Assembly: GCA_964219355.1 (NCBI GenBank)
Contig: CAXPOZ010000004.1
Coordinates: forward strand, 186,001-250,000
DNA: 64,000 bases
From: Parvularcula sp964219355
GTDB lineage: Bacteria > Pseudomonadota > Alphaproteobacteria > Caulobacterales > Parvularculaceae
Direction of reading: 5' to 3'
This document shows positions 16,529 through 24,449 of this stretch, piece by piece. The stretch's first letter is position 1. Each line of letters begins with the position of its first letter. Made by a program: the position numbers and the translations under genes. The notes beneath the pieces are model-generated. The model searched no databases. It was given only the letters and a program-made list of their open reading frames with translations, and was not told where the DNA came from.

Positions 16529-17237
16529 GACTTCCCCCGTCATCCTCGTCACCGGCGCCTCTCGCGGCATTGGCCGCGCCGTCACCAAAGAGATCGCGCG
16601 GCGCGGCATGCACCCGATTGCCCTTGCTCGTACGCAAGGCGCGCTTGAGGCGCTTGATGATGAGATCAGCGCCGATGGCGGAGCGGTCACGCTGATCACC
16701 GCTGATCTGACCGATCGCGAGATGATGGCGCGCCTGCCAGAGGCGCTGACCGCCCGCTTTGGTCGGCTGGACGGGTTTGTGGCCAATGCAGGGCTCTTGG
16801 GGGATTTGACCCCTGTCTCCGATATTCAGCTTAAAGACTGGGACCGCACGATGGACGTCAATGTGACGGCCAATGTGCAGCTCCTCTCCCTCCTCGATCC
16901 GCTGCTGCGCGCGGCGCCCGCCCCAAGGGTTGTTGGCATCACAACAGGACGGGTACGGAAGCTTGCGCCCTTCTGGGCCCCTTATTCGGCGACCAAGGCT
17001 GCATTTGAGAACCTTCTCCTGACCTATGCGCAGGAGAATGAAGAGACGCCGCTTCGGGTCAATCTCGTCAATCCGGGGCCGATCCGCACCGGGATGCGCG
17101 AGAAAGCCATGCCGGGCGAAGACCCCGAAACCCTGCCGCATCCGGATGAACTGGCGCCGCTGATCACGGACCTTCTCTCACCGGAGGAAACCCGCAATGG
17201 CGCGACCGTCGATTTCAGGGAGTGGCGTACAGCCTAA
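16518..17237 (+). CDS. Short-chain dehydrogenase/reductase (SDR)
   Basis: 239 aa with the classical SDR signature: TGASRGIG (residues 12-19) for NAD(P) binding, NAG (90-92), and Y156-x-x-x-K160 in APYSATK. The usual catalytic Ser 13 residues before the Tyr is Thr here (T143 in GITTG), a tolerated change. The substrate is unknown; similar proteins are annotated as YciK-like oxidoreductases. It overlaps the HIT gene by 11 bases and converges with the next minus-strand gene with a four-base overlap, leaving no room for a separate terminator. Confidence 0.9.
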   Translation: MPSETSPVILVTGASRGIGRAVTKEIARRGMHPIALARTQGALEALDDEISADGGAVTLITADLTDREMMARLPEALTARFGRLDGFVANAGLLGDLTPVSDIQLKDWDRTMDVNVTANVQLLSLLDPLLRAAPAPRVVGITTGRVRKLAPFWAPYSATKAAFENLLLTYAQENEETPLRVNLVNPGPIRTGMREKAMPGEDPETLPHPDELAPLITDLLSPEETRNGATVDFREWRTA

Positions 17238-17734
17238 TCGGCAGAGGCTGCCGGGTCGCGCGTATTGAGAATGAACTCGGCTTCCGCCTTGGTCAGCGTC
17301 CCGTTCTCTAGGAGCTGTTCTGTAATGTCGCATCTCGCCATGCGGATGACGTCTTTAATCTCCGAGAACTGACGGCCGTCAGCATTGTTATAATCCATAA
17401 GGCGATGCTGATAGCCGCTGATATCGACCTGCTCCTCAATCGCAAATCTGACGGCCTGCATGGCCGCCGCGCGATGCTGATACTCCCCGAGCGTATAGGC
17501 ATTCGCATAAGCGAGCGCGCAGAAGAGATTGTGGCTCGGCGCATCAAGCTCACAGTCTCTGTCGCCAGACGGCAACCAATGGCTCTCATTGAGAAGAATG
17601 CCGTCCGCCATATCCAGGATCCGCAGATCCTGAAGGCCGGCTTCCGGTCGGACATCACTCTCCGCTGGCTGAACATGTCCGGCCACAACGCCAGCGCATA
17701 AGAGCGCGCATCCTGCCATCAGGCTGACTGACAT
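17234..17734 (-). CDS. Secreted protein resembling DUF6197, function unknown
   Basis: 166 aa with a Sec-type signal peptide (MSVSLMAGCALLCAGVVAGH). The mature part has a segment WLPSGDRDCELDAPSHNLFCALAYANAYT and, about 50 residues later, HRLMDYNNADGRQFSEIKDVIRMA, which looks like the 'N-D-x-x-G-R-x-x-x-E-V' pattern of DUF6197. DUF6197 proteins are usually cytoplasmic, so an exported version would be unusual; the assignment is tentative. The start is ATG at 17734 with GGGAGG six bases upstream. Three cysteines remain in the mature protein. It is monocistronic and converges with the SDR gene. Confidence 0.6.
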   Translation of the reverse strand: MSVSLMAGCALLCAGVVAGHVQPAESDVRPEAGLQDLRILDMADGILLNESHWLPSGDRDCELDAPSHNLFCALAYANAYTLGEYQHRAAAMQAVRFAIEEQVDISGYQHRLMDYNNADGRQFSEIKDVIRMARCDITEQLLENGTLTKAEAEFILNTRDPAASAD

Positions 17735-17822
17735 GATGATCCTCCCATTTATCTCCTATGACACCGGAGGTCCGCTATCCCACAATCCCGGATGCGGCAG
17801 GCATGCCCTCAAGTTGGAGGCC

Positions 17823-17852
17823 AAAAGAAAAAGGGGCCGCGTACGGCCCCTT
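17823..17852 (-). terminator. Intrinsic terminator of the MarR-family gene
   Basis: AAGGGGCCG (17831-17839) pairs perfectly with CGGCCCCTT (17844-17852) around a CGTA loop. On the minus strand it is followed by a long T-rich tract (TTTTTCTTTTGG). It lies about 45 bases after the MarR gene's stop. Confidence 0.87.
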
Positions 17853-17896
17853 CTTGCCCCTGGTAACTTGCACATTCCCATAAGGGCCTGATCGCC

Positions 17897-18406
17897 TCAG
17901 AGGCGATACCGAACTTGGTCAATCCAGAACCGCTCCAGCCGATCAAGGGTCAGATTGGTCTTGTCGACCATGTCGACATGGACATCGCCCACTTTCTCGA
18001 CCGACACGAGGTGGCGTTCGAACAGGGCAGAAATCAGATCACGAAGCTCACGACCTTCATCGGTCAGCGAGACCCGCACCGACCGGCGGTCAGCATCAGA
18101 GCGCTTGTGGCGGATATATCCGGCCTCAACGAGCTTCTTGAGATTGTAGGAGACGTTCGATCCCAGATAATGGCCGCGCGTGCGAAGCTCGCCCGCGGTC
18201 AGTTCCGAATCGCCGATATTGTAGATGAGCAGCGCCTGGACAGCATTGACGTCGTTCTGCCCCTCGCGTTCGAGTTCATCCTTGATGACTTCAAGCAGTT
18301 GACGGTGCAGACGCTCGATAAGGGTAAGCAGTCGTAAATATGGTTCGGTAATATCCGATACACTATCGATCGGATCTTCCGTCTTAATTGCAAGGCCAGT
18401 TTGCAT
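17897..18406 (-). CDS. MarR-family winged-helix regulator (LdtR-like)
   Basis: 169 aa. It closely resembles the alphaproteobacterial MarR subfamily typified by LdtR: EPYLRLLTLIERLHRQLLEVIKDEL, DVNAVQALLIYNIGDSELT, then the recognition-helix region GHYLGSNVSYNLKKLVEAGYI and the wing HKRSDADRRSVRVSLTD. LdtR in Liberibacter/Rhizobiales controls an L,D-transpeptidase and stress tolerance; targets here are not visible. The ATG at 18406 has AGGAG 12 bases upstream; a GTG at 18415 with three-base spacing is an alternative. It is divergent from hemB, an association also seen in Rhizobiales. It is followed by a strong terminator. Confidence 0.85.
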   Translation of the reverse strand: MQTGLAIKTEDPIDSVSDITEPYLRLLTLIERLHRQLLEVIKDELEREGQNDVNAVQALLIYNIGDSELTAGELRTRGHYLGSNVSYNLKKLVEAGYIRHKRSDADRRSVRVSLTDEGRELRDLISALFERHLVSVEKVGDVHVDMVDKTNLTLDRLERFWIDQVRYRL

Positions 18407-18523
18407 GGTACCCACACGCTCCTGTTCGATGATCTATTCTTCGCAACTACAGCATGAGACCCTAAAGCTCCGTAAACCTTTCGAAACGAACACATCCTGG
18501 AAATTTTACCTTAGGTTCTGTTG

Positions 18524-19528
18524 ATGATTGATAACTCCTTTCCCGGCCGCTTCCCCGCAACCCGGCTTAGGCGCTTAAGAGGCCAGGGCTGGATCCGCGA
18601 TCTTGCCGCAGAGGCAGAGCTGGCGCCGCGTCACCTGATCCAGGCGGTGATCCTGCGAGAGGATGATGCCCCCGCCGGCCCCATCCCCGCGATGGAGGGT
18701 ATCAAAAGAGCCAGCGTTAATGACGCCGTCGAGATGGCACAAAATGCGTGGAAAAATGGAATCAAAGCGCTCGCGCTCTTTCCACACACCGGCAAGGAAG
18801 CACGCGACCCCGAGGGGACGGCGGCGCTCGACTCCGATAATCTGATGTGCCGTGCAGCCCGCGCCATCAAGGATGCCGTCCCCCAGATCGGCCTGATCGG
18901 CGATGTCGCGCTCGATCCCTATACCGATCACGGTCATGACGGGCTCCTCCGTGATGGCGAGATCGTCAATGACGGCACTGTTGCGGTCCTGACCGAGCAG
19001 GCGGTGGTTCTGGCCTCCGCCGGATATGATGTCCTTGCCCCTTCCGACATGATGGATGGCCGGATCGGCGCCATTCGAAAAAAGCTCGACCATGAAGGCT
19101 TCACGGATCGGATGATCCTTTCCTACGCCGTCAAATACGCCTCGAAATTCTATGGCCCCTATCGCGACGCCATCGGCTCACGCGGCGTGCTGCAGGGGGA
19201 CAAGCGGACCTATCAGATGGACCCGCGCAACAGCGCCGAAGGCAATCGCGAGGTGACGCTCGATCTTGCCGAAGGCGCCGACATGGTGATGGTCAAACCG
19301 GGGATGCCCTATCTCGACATGATCGCGCGCACCAAGGCGGCCTTCAACGTGCCGGTCGCTGCGTTCCAGGTTTCAGGCGAGTACGCGATGCTGCGCTGTG
19401 CTGCCGCAGAAGGGGCCTTCGATTTCGAGGATGCAGCACTTGAGGCCCTGACCTGCTTCCGGCGGGCGGGCACCGACATGATCATCAGCTATTACGCGAC
19501 AGATGCTGCCGGCTGGCTCAATCAGTAA
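18524..19528 (+). CDS. hemB: Delta-aminolevulinic acid dehydratase (porphobilinogen synthase)
   Basis: Condenses two 5-aminolevulinate molecules into porphobilinogen for haem. It is 334 aa. Conserved segments: DVALDPYTDHGHDG in the metal-binding region, which lacks the zinc-binding cysteines (a Mg-type enzyme); DVLAPSDMMDGRIGAIR; the active-site lysine region SYAVKYASKFYGPYRDA; and the Schiff-base lysine in MVMVKPGMPYLD. The ATG at 18524 (MIDNSFPGRF) is preceded by a TTG at 18521 that is less likely; the SD is weak. Its last 11 bases overlap the converging flavin reductase gene. Confidence 0.97.
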   Translation: MIDNSFPGRFPATRLRRLRGQGWIRDLAAEAELAPRHLIQAVILREDDAPAGPIPAMEGIKRASVNDAVEMAQNAWKNGIKALALFPHTGKEARDPEGTAALDSDNLMCRAARAIKDAVPQIGLIGDVALDPYTDHGHDGLLRDGEIVNDGTVAVLTEQAVVLASAGYDVLAPSDMMDGRIGAIRKKLDHEGFTDRMILSYAVKYASKFYGPYRDAIGSRGVLQGDKRTYQMDPRNSAEGNREVTLDLAEGADMVMVKPGMPYLDMIARTKAAFNVPVAAFQVSGEYAMLRCAAAEGAFDFEDAALEALTCFRRAGTDMIISYYATDAAGWLNQ

Positions 19529-20003
19529 TCAAGGTTCCCGTGAGATAAGTGCGCCCTGAATAAATGAGGGGCGCGCCGTCACGGCTGTCGAAATGCTTCA
19601 CTTGCCCGATAAGGACAACATGATCGCCCGCCTGATGCCGCGCCACGATCTCACAGTCAAAACCGGCCAGACGCCCTTTCAGGAGCGGCGATCCGGTTGC
19701 GAATGTCTCGCTTTCGGCGGGCGTCACATCATGCCGACCTGGCGTTGCGAAGCGGTTCGAGACCGCCTGCTGGTCGGACGCCAGCACACTGACCGCATAG
19801 CTCGCCGACTCATCAAAAGACGGCTTGATGCTGGTGTGATTGTCGAGACACCAGAGAACCAGCGTCGGCTCCAGCGACACAGAAGTGAAGCTGTTCACCG
19901 TCAGCGCGACCGGCTTGCCATCTTTCGGCAGGCAGGACACGACAGTGACCCCCGTTGTATAACGAGCAAAGGCATTCTTCAGGGGCTGGTAGGGATCAGA
20001 CAT
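19518..20003 (-). CDS. Flavin reductase-like (NAD(P)H:FMN) domain protein
   Basis: 161 aa of the flavin reductase-like split-barrel family that supplies reduced FMN to two-component monooxygenases. Family motifs are NAFARYTTGVTVVSC at the N-terminus, ALTVNSFTSVSLEPTLVLWCLD for FMN binding, and DHVVLIGQVKHFDSRDGAPLIYSG at the C-terminus. No monooxygenase is adjacent, so the partner is unknown. The ATG at 20003 is preferred over a GTG one codon upstream. Its 3' end overlaps hemB tail to tail by 11 bases, and it is divergent from the transporter gene. Confidence 0.9.
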   Translation of the reverse strand: MSDPYQPLKNAFARYTTGVTVVSCLPKDGKPVALTVNSFTSVSLEPTLVLWCLDNHTSIKPSFDESASYAVSVLASDQQAVSNRFATPGRHDVTPAESETFATGSPLLKGRLAGFDCEIVARHQAGDHVVLIGQVKHFDSRDGAPLIYSGRTYLTGTLITD

Positions 20004-20107
20004 CACGCTGGGTTAGACGTTTCTGCCCCTCAGAACAATTCATTACATTCCAAGCCTCTGAATCAGGGGCCTTTCCACGGCGCGCGACACGCGACAGGTT
20101 GAATTCC

Positions 20108-21952
20108 ATGGACGCTCTTTATGACATTGTCCCCCAGATGTGGGTGACTTTCGGGGTGATCGCGCTCGCGATCATCGCCTATTCGAGCGACCGATTCTCA
20201 CTCGAGCTGGTCAGCGCGATTACCATTGGCGCGCTGCTGGTCTTTTTCCACATTTTCCCGCTGCCCGATGCGGATGGCGGTAATCTGCTGAGTGCGGAGA
20301 CGCTGCTGTCAGGCTTTGCCAGTCCCGCGCTTTTCGCGATCCTCGGGCTGCTGATCGTCGGTCAGGGAATGTATCAGTCGGGGGCGCTCGACTGGCCGAC
20401 AAGGCTTCTTCTTGTCGCCCACGCTAAGCTTGGCTGGATCGCCGTCACAGGCGTCTTCCTCTTCGTGATGGCGGTCAGCGCCTTTCTCAACAACACGCCT
20501 GTCGTCGTCATGTTCGTGCCGATCATGGCGGCGATGGCGATGCAGTCCGGCATTGCCCCCTCCCGCCTGATGATGCCGCTAAGCTTCATGTCGATCCTTG
20601 GCGGGATGCTGACAACGATCGGCTCCTCGACCAACCTGCTCGCCATCGAAGTCTATCGGGGCTTCTCCGGCGAGAGCGTCAGCTTCTTTGCACTCGCCCC
20701 ATTGGGTCTCGTGCTGGCCGCCGTCGGGGCGGTTTATCTTGCGATCGTCACCAAGTGGTTCCTTCCCGACCGGCATGGCGAGCTTGATTCCTCCCCTTCG
20801 GACGGCAAGCAGTTCCTGGCGCAAGTGACGCTGGATCGCGCCAATCCACTGATCGGTGAGACCTCAAAAGCGGGCCTTTTCCCGAGCCTCAAGAACGTCA
20901 CAGTACGGTTGATCCAGCGGCGCGACGATATCCTGTTGCCGCCGTTCGATGACGTCACTTTACGCCTTCACGACAAGGTCGTGGTTGCTGCGACCCGTGA
21001 TGCCCTGACCCGTCTTCTCAAAACCAAAAGCGAGATTCTCGCAGGCTTTCTGGCCGAGGTGGAGACACCTGAAGGCGGAGGTGAGCTGACCATGATCGAG
21101 GCGGTGGTCGCGCCCGGCTCTCGCATTATCGGCCGGTCAATCAGCCAGATCCGTTTCCGCTTTCAGACCAATTGCGTGATCGTCGGCATCCAGCGCCGCT
21201 CGCGGATGATCCGCGGCGATATCCAGGGCATCCGGCTTGAGGCGGGGGATGTCCTACTGATCCTCGGGGACCGCTCGGATATCCGCCGTCTGCGAGCCGA
21301 CCGCGACATCCTGATGCTCGAGCGGTCGATGACCCAGCTCCCAGACCCTGATCATGCGCGTTATGCGGCAGCGATCTTCATTGCGACCGTCCTGCTGGCA
21401 GCAACAGGCATCCTGCCGATTGCCATCTCCGCCATTTGCGGGGCCTCTGCGATGGTTGCCACCGGGTGCCTGAACATCCGGCAGGCGGCGCGGGCCGTTG
21501 ACCGGCGGGTCTTCCTCCTCATCGGGGTCGCCATCGCCATGGGCCTTGCCATGCAGGCGACGGGCGGTGCGCTCTATATATCCTCGCTACTGACGCCATT
21601 GGCGGACCGGCCCGGCGGGGCAACGCTCCTGATCTCCGCCTTCTTCATCCTGACGGCCGCGCTCACCAATGTGCTCTCGAATAATGCGACGGCTGTCCTT
21701 CTGACCCCGATTGCGATCTCATCCGCCGGGGTCGCAGGTATCGATCCTACGGTTCTTGTCTTCACCGTGATCTATGCGGCGAACTGCTCATTCGCGACGC
21801 CTGTCGCCTATCAGACAAATTTGTTGGTCATGGCGCCCGGGCATTACCAGTTTCGTGACTTTGTTCTGATAGGCTTGCCGCTCATCGTGTTGCTGTGGAT
21901 TGTCTACACGCTTGTTGCGCCCGCCTATTTCGGCGCAATGGGACTGATGTGA
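20108..21952 (+). CDS. SLC13/DASS-family permease with two RCK_C (TrkA-C) domains
   Basis: 614 aa inner-membrane transporter. An N-terminal hydrophobic half with the signature NNTPVVVMFVPIM and SILGGMLTTIGSSTNLL is followed by two cytoplasmic TrkA-C domains (about residues 220-310 and 310-400; e.g. LHDKVVVAATRDAL, LEAGDVLLILGDRSDI). A second hydrophobic half carries the paired signature NNATAVLLTPIA and ends FATPVAYQTNLLVMAPGHYQF. This is the bacterial SLC13 layout, often moving sulfate, dicarboxylates or other anions; the substrate is not predictable. The ATG at 20108 has ACAGG 11 bases upstream; an in-frame start at 19955 would overlap the divergent gene. Confidence 0.88.
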   Translation: MDALYDIVPQMWVTFGVIALAIIAYSSDRFSLELVSAITIGALLVFFHIFPLPDADGGNLLSAETLLSGFASPALFAILGLLIVGQGMYQSGALDWPTRLLLVAHAKLGWIAVTGVFLFVMAVSAFLNNTPVVVMFVPIMAAMAMQSGIAPSRLMMPLSFMSILGGMLTTIGSSTNLLAIEVYRGFSGESVSFFALAPLGLVLAAVGAVYLAIVTKWFLPDRHGELDSSPSDGKQFLAQVTLDRANPLIGETSKAGLFPSLKNVTVRLIQRRDDILLPPFDDVTLRLHDKVVVAATRDALTRLLKTKSEILAGFLAEVETPEGGGELTMIEAVVAPGSRIIGRSISQIRFRFQTNCVIVGIQRRSRMIRGDIQGIRLEAGDVLLILGDRSDIRRLRADRDILMLERSMTQLPDPDHARYAAAIFIATVLLAATGILPIAISAICGASAMVATGCLNIRQAARAVDRRVFLLIGVAIAMGLAMQATGGALYISSLLTPLADRPGGATLLISAFFILTAALTNVLSNNATAVLLTPIAISSAGVAGIDPTVLVFTVIYAANCSFATPVAYQTNLLVMAPGHYQFRDFVLIGLPLIVLLWIVYTLVAPAYFGAMGLM

Positions 21953-22014
21953 CGGCGCGTCATGGCACGGGATGTGATAGAGTTTGAGTATCAGTTGAGT
22001 AGCCAAGCGCCCGC

Positions 22015-22734
22015 ATGACCACGCCTTTTCAGTCGACGACCAATGAGTTTTTCCTCACCTCGCCGAGCCCGTGCCCTTACCTGCCCGGCCGCCGCGAGCG
22101 GAAGATATTCACCTTTCTGGGCGGCCAGAGTGCAGCGGAGTTGAATGCCGGGCTCAGCGAGCGCGGGTTCCGGCGGTCCCAGAATATTGCCTATCTGCCG
22201 GCCTGCGAACGCTGTCAGGCCTGCAAGCCCGTCCGCGTCGTCGCTGGTGAGTTCAAAGCATCTCGCTGGAAGCGCCTCTTGCGCCGCAATCGCGATGTCA
22301 CTCGTCATGCCCTGCCGCCGCGCACGACGTCGGAGCAGTTCAGCGTCCTTCGCGGATATCTCGATACCCGCCACGCCGAAGGCGGCATGGCCGACATGAC
22401 GGTGCTCGATTATCAGAGCATGGTCGAACAGACCCCTGTCGACACGCTGCTGATTGAATATCGTGACGGGGACGGAAAGCTCCTCGCCTGCGCCCTCACC
22501 GACCGGGTGAAGGACGGGCTCTCCATGGTCTACAGCTTTTTTGATCCGGATGCGGAGAAACGCTCACTCGGCACCTACATGATCCTTGATCATATTGAGT
22601 ATGCGCGCGAGCTTTGCCTCAGCCACGTCTATCTGGGCTATTGGGTGAAGGGCTCACCAAAGATGGATTACAAACGCCGCTTCCGCCCGCTCGAGCTGCT
22701 TGAGCCCGGCGGATGGAGACGGCTTGAGGACTGA
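22015..22734 (+). CDS. bpt: Aspartate/glutamate leucyltransferase (Bpt)
   Basis: Transfers leucine from Leu-tRNA to N-terminal Asp or Glu, marking proteins for ClpS/ClpAP degradation (N-degron pathway). It is 239 aa, with the N-terminal domain carrying YLPACERCQACKPVRV and a conserved RRNRD, and the C-terminal GNAT-like domain with SLGTYMILDHIEYAR and YLGYWVKGSPKMDYKRRFRPLE, which is diagnostic. It lies 62 bases downstream of the SLC13 permease on the same strand. Linkage of arginyl/leucyltransferase genes to hemB is known in other alphaproteobacteria and is kept here at a few genes' distance. Confidence 0.95.
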   Translation: MTTPFQSTTNEFFLTSPSPCPYLPGRRERKIFTFLGGQSAAELNAGLSERGFRRSQNIAYLPACERCQACKPVRVVAGEFKASRWKRLLRRNRDVTRHALPPRTTSEQFSVLRGYLDTRHAEGGMADMTVLDYQSMVEQTPVDTLLIEYRDGDGKLLACALTDRVKDGLSMVYSFFDPDAEKRSLGTYMILDHIEYARELCLSHVYLGYWVKGSPKMDYKRRFRPLELLEPGGWRRLED

Positions 22735-22744
22735 TCTTTGAAGG

Positions 22745-22918
22745 TCAGCTTTCCTTGCGCTTGGTCTTGCGTACAGCCGACATGATCCCAAGCCCCGCAA
22801 GGGTGATCCCGATGACGGCAAGCCAGGCTTGCGGCACCCCCAGAAGGTAGGCGCCACCAAGGATACCGATCAGCATGACGGCAAAACCTGCCGTGTAAAT
22901 CGTGAAATTATCCGACAT
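22745..22918 (-). CDS. Small two-helix membrane protein
   Basis: 57 aa, family not recognised. Two hydrophobic helices (about residues 7-27 and 29-46) end in a basic tail TKRKES, so both ends are probably cytoplasmic. The ATG at 22918 (MSDNFTIYTAGF) has GGAG seven bases upstream. It converges with bpt, whose stop lies ten bases away. The SD and the clean hydrophobic pattern support a real gene, but no function can be proposed. Confidence 0.6.
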   Translation of the reverse strand: MSDNFTIYTAGFAVMLIGILGGAYLLGVPQAWLAVIGITLAGLGIMSAVRKTKRKES

Positions 22919-22981
22919 TATTCTACTCCGGTTTTCCAAGAGTAGAACGCGGATCCATCTTATGAGGTTCCCGAAGCCCGA

Positions 22982-23893
22982 TCAGGACTTGCGGGCTTCC
23001 CCTGCCATCTGGGCAAATTTCATGACCTGAGCTGCGCCCTGCGGCAGCTCGACAGCCGTTTTGGGATCACTGATCTCGTCCCAGTTCGCGGCGATATTCT
23101 CCGCCGTCTGATCACCCGGCGCGAAAGCCACCCCTTGGGTCTCCTCGATATAGGTGCGGGAGAATGCCCCAGCGGTTGCATTGAGGATCACCCGGCTCGG
23201 CGCATCCTCGGCCACAAGGAAGATCGCGGCGGGCGTCACGCTTTCCGGCGTCATCATCTCAAGGGCGGGCGGCGGCAGGAGCCCTTCTGTCATCCGGGTC
23301 GCGGCGGCAGGCCCGAGCGAGTTCACGCGGATATTGTATTTCTCGCCCTCAAGATGGAGCGTGTTCATGAAACCGACCAGCGCCATTTTGGCAGCGCCAT
23401 AATTGGACTGGCCGAAATTGCCGTAGAGCCCGGACGAGGATGTCGTCATCAGAAGGCGGCCGTAACCCTGCTCGCGCATGATCGGCCAGACGGCTTTCGT
23501 GCAGATCACCGAGCCCATCAGGTGCACGGCCATGACCTTTTCGAAGTCTGCCATCTCCATCTTCATGAAGCTTGAATCGCGCAAGATACCGGCATTGTTG
23601 ATGAGGATATCGATACGGCCCCATTGATCCATCGCAGTGCGGACCATATCGGCGACCTGTTCAGGGTTCGTCACATCCGCGCCATGGCTGATGGCTTCGC
23701 CGCCCGCCTCGCGGATTTCCGCCGCGACTTTTTCGGCAGGTTCAGAAGACCCGCCCGTGCCGTCAACGCCGCCACCGAAATCATTGACCAGGACTTTCGC
23801 GCCGCGACGCGCCAGCTCCAGCGCATGAGAGCGGCCAAGCCCGGCCCCGGCGCCCGTCACGATAGCTACGCGGTTTTCAAAAGAGATCGTCAT
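22982..23893 (-). CDS. SDR-family 3-hydroxyacyl-CoA dehydrogenase-like protein (MFE-2 type)
   Basis: 303 aa. It resembles the dehydrogenase part of peroxisomal multifunctional enzyme type 2: TGAGAGLGRSHALELARRGAKVLVND at the N-terminus with the long GGGVDGTGGSSEPAEKV insert, NNAG (about residue 99), S and Y-x-x-x-K in SSGLYGNFGQSNYGAAKMAL, and RVNSLGPAAATRMTE. A role oxidising a 3-hydroxyacyl-CoA is likely by homology. The ATG overlaps the stop of the upstream MaoC hydratase gene (ATGA). The two thus encode the two modules that are fused in MFE-2. Confidence 0.88.
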   Translation of the reverse strand: MTISFENRVAIVTGAGAGLGRSHALELARRGAKVLVNDFGGGVDGTGGSSEPAEKVAAEIREAGGEAISHGADVTNPEQVADMVRTAMDQWGRIDILINNAGILRDSSFMKMEMADFEKVMAVHLMGSVICTKAVWPIMREQGYGRLLMTTSSSGLYGNFGQSNYGAAKMALVGFMNTLHLEGEKYNIRVNSLGPAAATRMTEGLLPPPALEMMTPESVTPAAIFLVAEDAPSRVILNATAGAFSRTYIEETQGVAFAPGDQTAENIAANWDEISDPKTAVELPQGAAQVMKFAQMAGEARKS

Positions 23894-24363
23894 GCTGCAC
23901 CGCCCTTTTCATCCGTAAACTGCATCCCGAGCCACTCTGCCGTGAGGGCGGGTTTGTCTTGCCCCTTGATCTCGACAGAGACGGCGAAAGTCAGAAGATA
24001 CTGGCCCGGCCGTTTTTCGACCGCATCTTGAAGAACGAACCGCCCTCGGACATCGCTTCCCGAAGGGACCGGCGCGATCAAACGTACCCGGTCAAAGCCG
24101 TAATTCACGCCCATCACTGTATTCTTCAGCTTCACGTCGATATTGCTGATCAGGGCCGGCAGCAGCGACAGGGTCAGAAACCCGTGCGCAATCGTGCCGC
24201 CAAAGGGCGTCGCCTTTGCCTGCTCTGGATCGACATGGATGAACTGGTGATCATCGGTGACATCAGCAAAGCCGTTGATCATGTCCTGGGTGACGGAAAC
24301 CCAGTCGGACACGCCGATCTCGGTACCGATTTTCTCGCGAAGCGCGTCAAATGAAAGTGCCAT
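23890..24363 (-). CDS. MaoC-like (R)-specific enoyl-CoA hydratase
   Basis: 157 aa, a single hot-dog MaoC domain. The catalytic Asp/His motif is seen in FADVTDDHQFIHVDPEQA, followed by PFGGTIAHGFLTLSLLPAL. This matches (R)-hydratases acting on 2-enoyl-CoA. With the SDR directly downstream and overlapping by four bases, a coupled hydration plus dehydrogenation step of a beta-oxidation-like pathway is inferred. The ATG at 24363 was chosen because the upstream in-frame ATG at 24399 lies in the clpX terminator stem. Confidence 0.88.
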   Translation of the reverse strand: MALSFDALREKIGTEIGVSDWVSVTQDMINGFADVTDDHQFIHVDPEQAKATPFGGTIAHGFLTLSLLPALISNIDVKLKNTVMGVNYGFDRVRLIAPVPSGSDVRGRFVLQDAVEKRPGQYLLTFAVSVEIKGQDKPALTAEWLGMQFTDEKGGAA

Positions 24364-24375
24364 CCCAGCGCCATA

Positions 24376-24410
24376 GAGAAAACGCCCCTCACCGATCAAG
24401 GTGAGAGGCG
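24376..24410 (-). terminator. Intrinsic terminator of clpX
   Basis: On the minus strand CGCCTCTCACC pairs with GGTGAGGGGCG (one mismatch; 24400-24410 with 24383-24393) and is followed by TTTTCTCT. It separates clpX from the MaoC/SDR pair. Confidence 0.78.
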
Positions 24411-24449
24411 CTGTTCAGTTCTCTAACGAGTGTTACTGTGACGTAACAG

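Noticed and set aside
24431..24448. Inverted repeat TGTTAC-N6-GTAACA at the end of clpX
   Set aside because: Only six base pairs; the better terminator follows at 24376-24410. Probably just a small hairpin after the stop codon.
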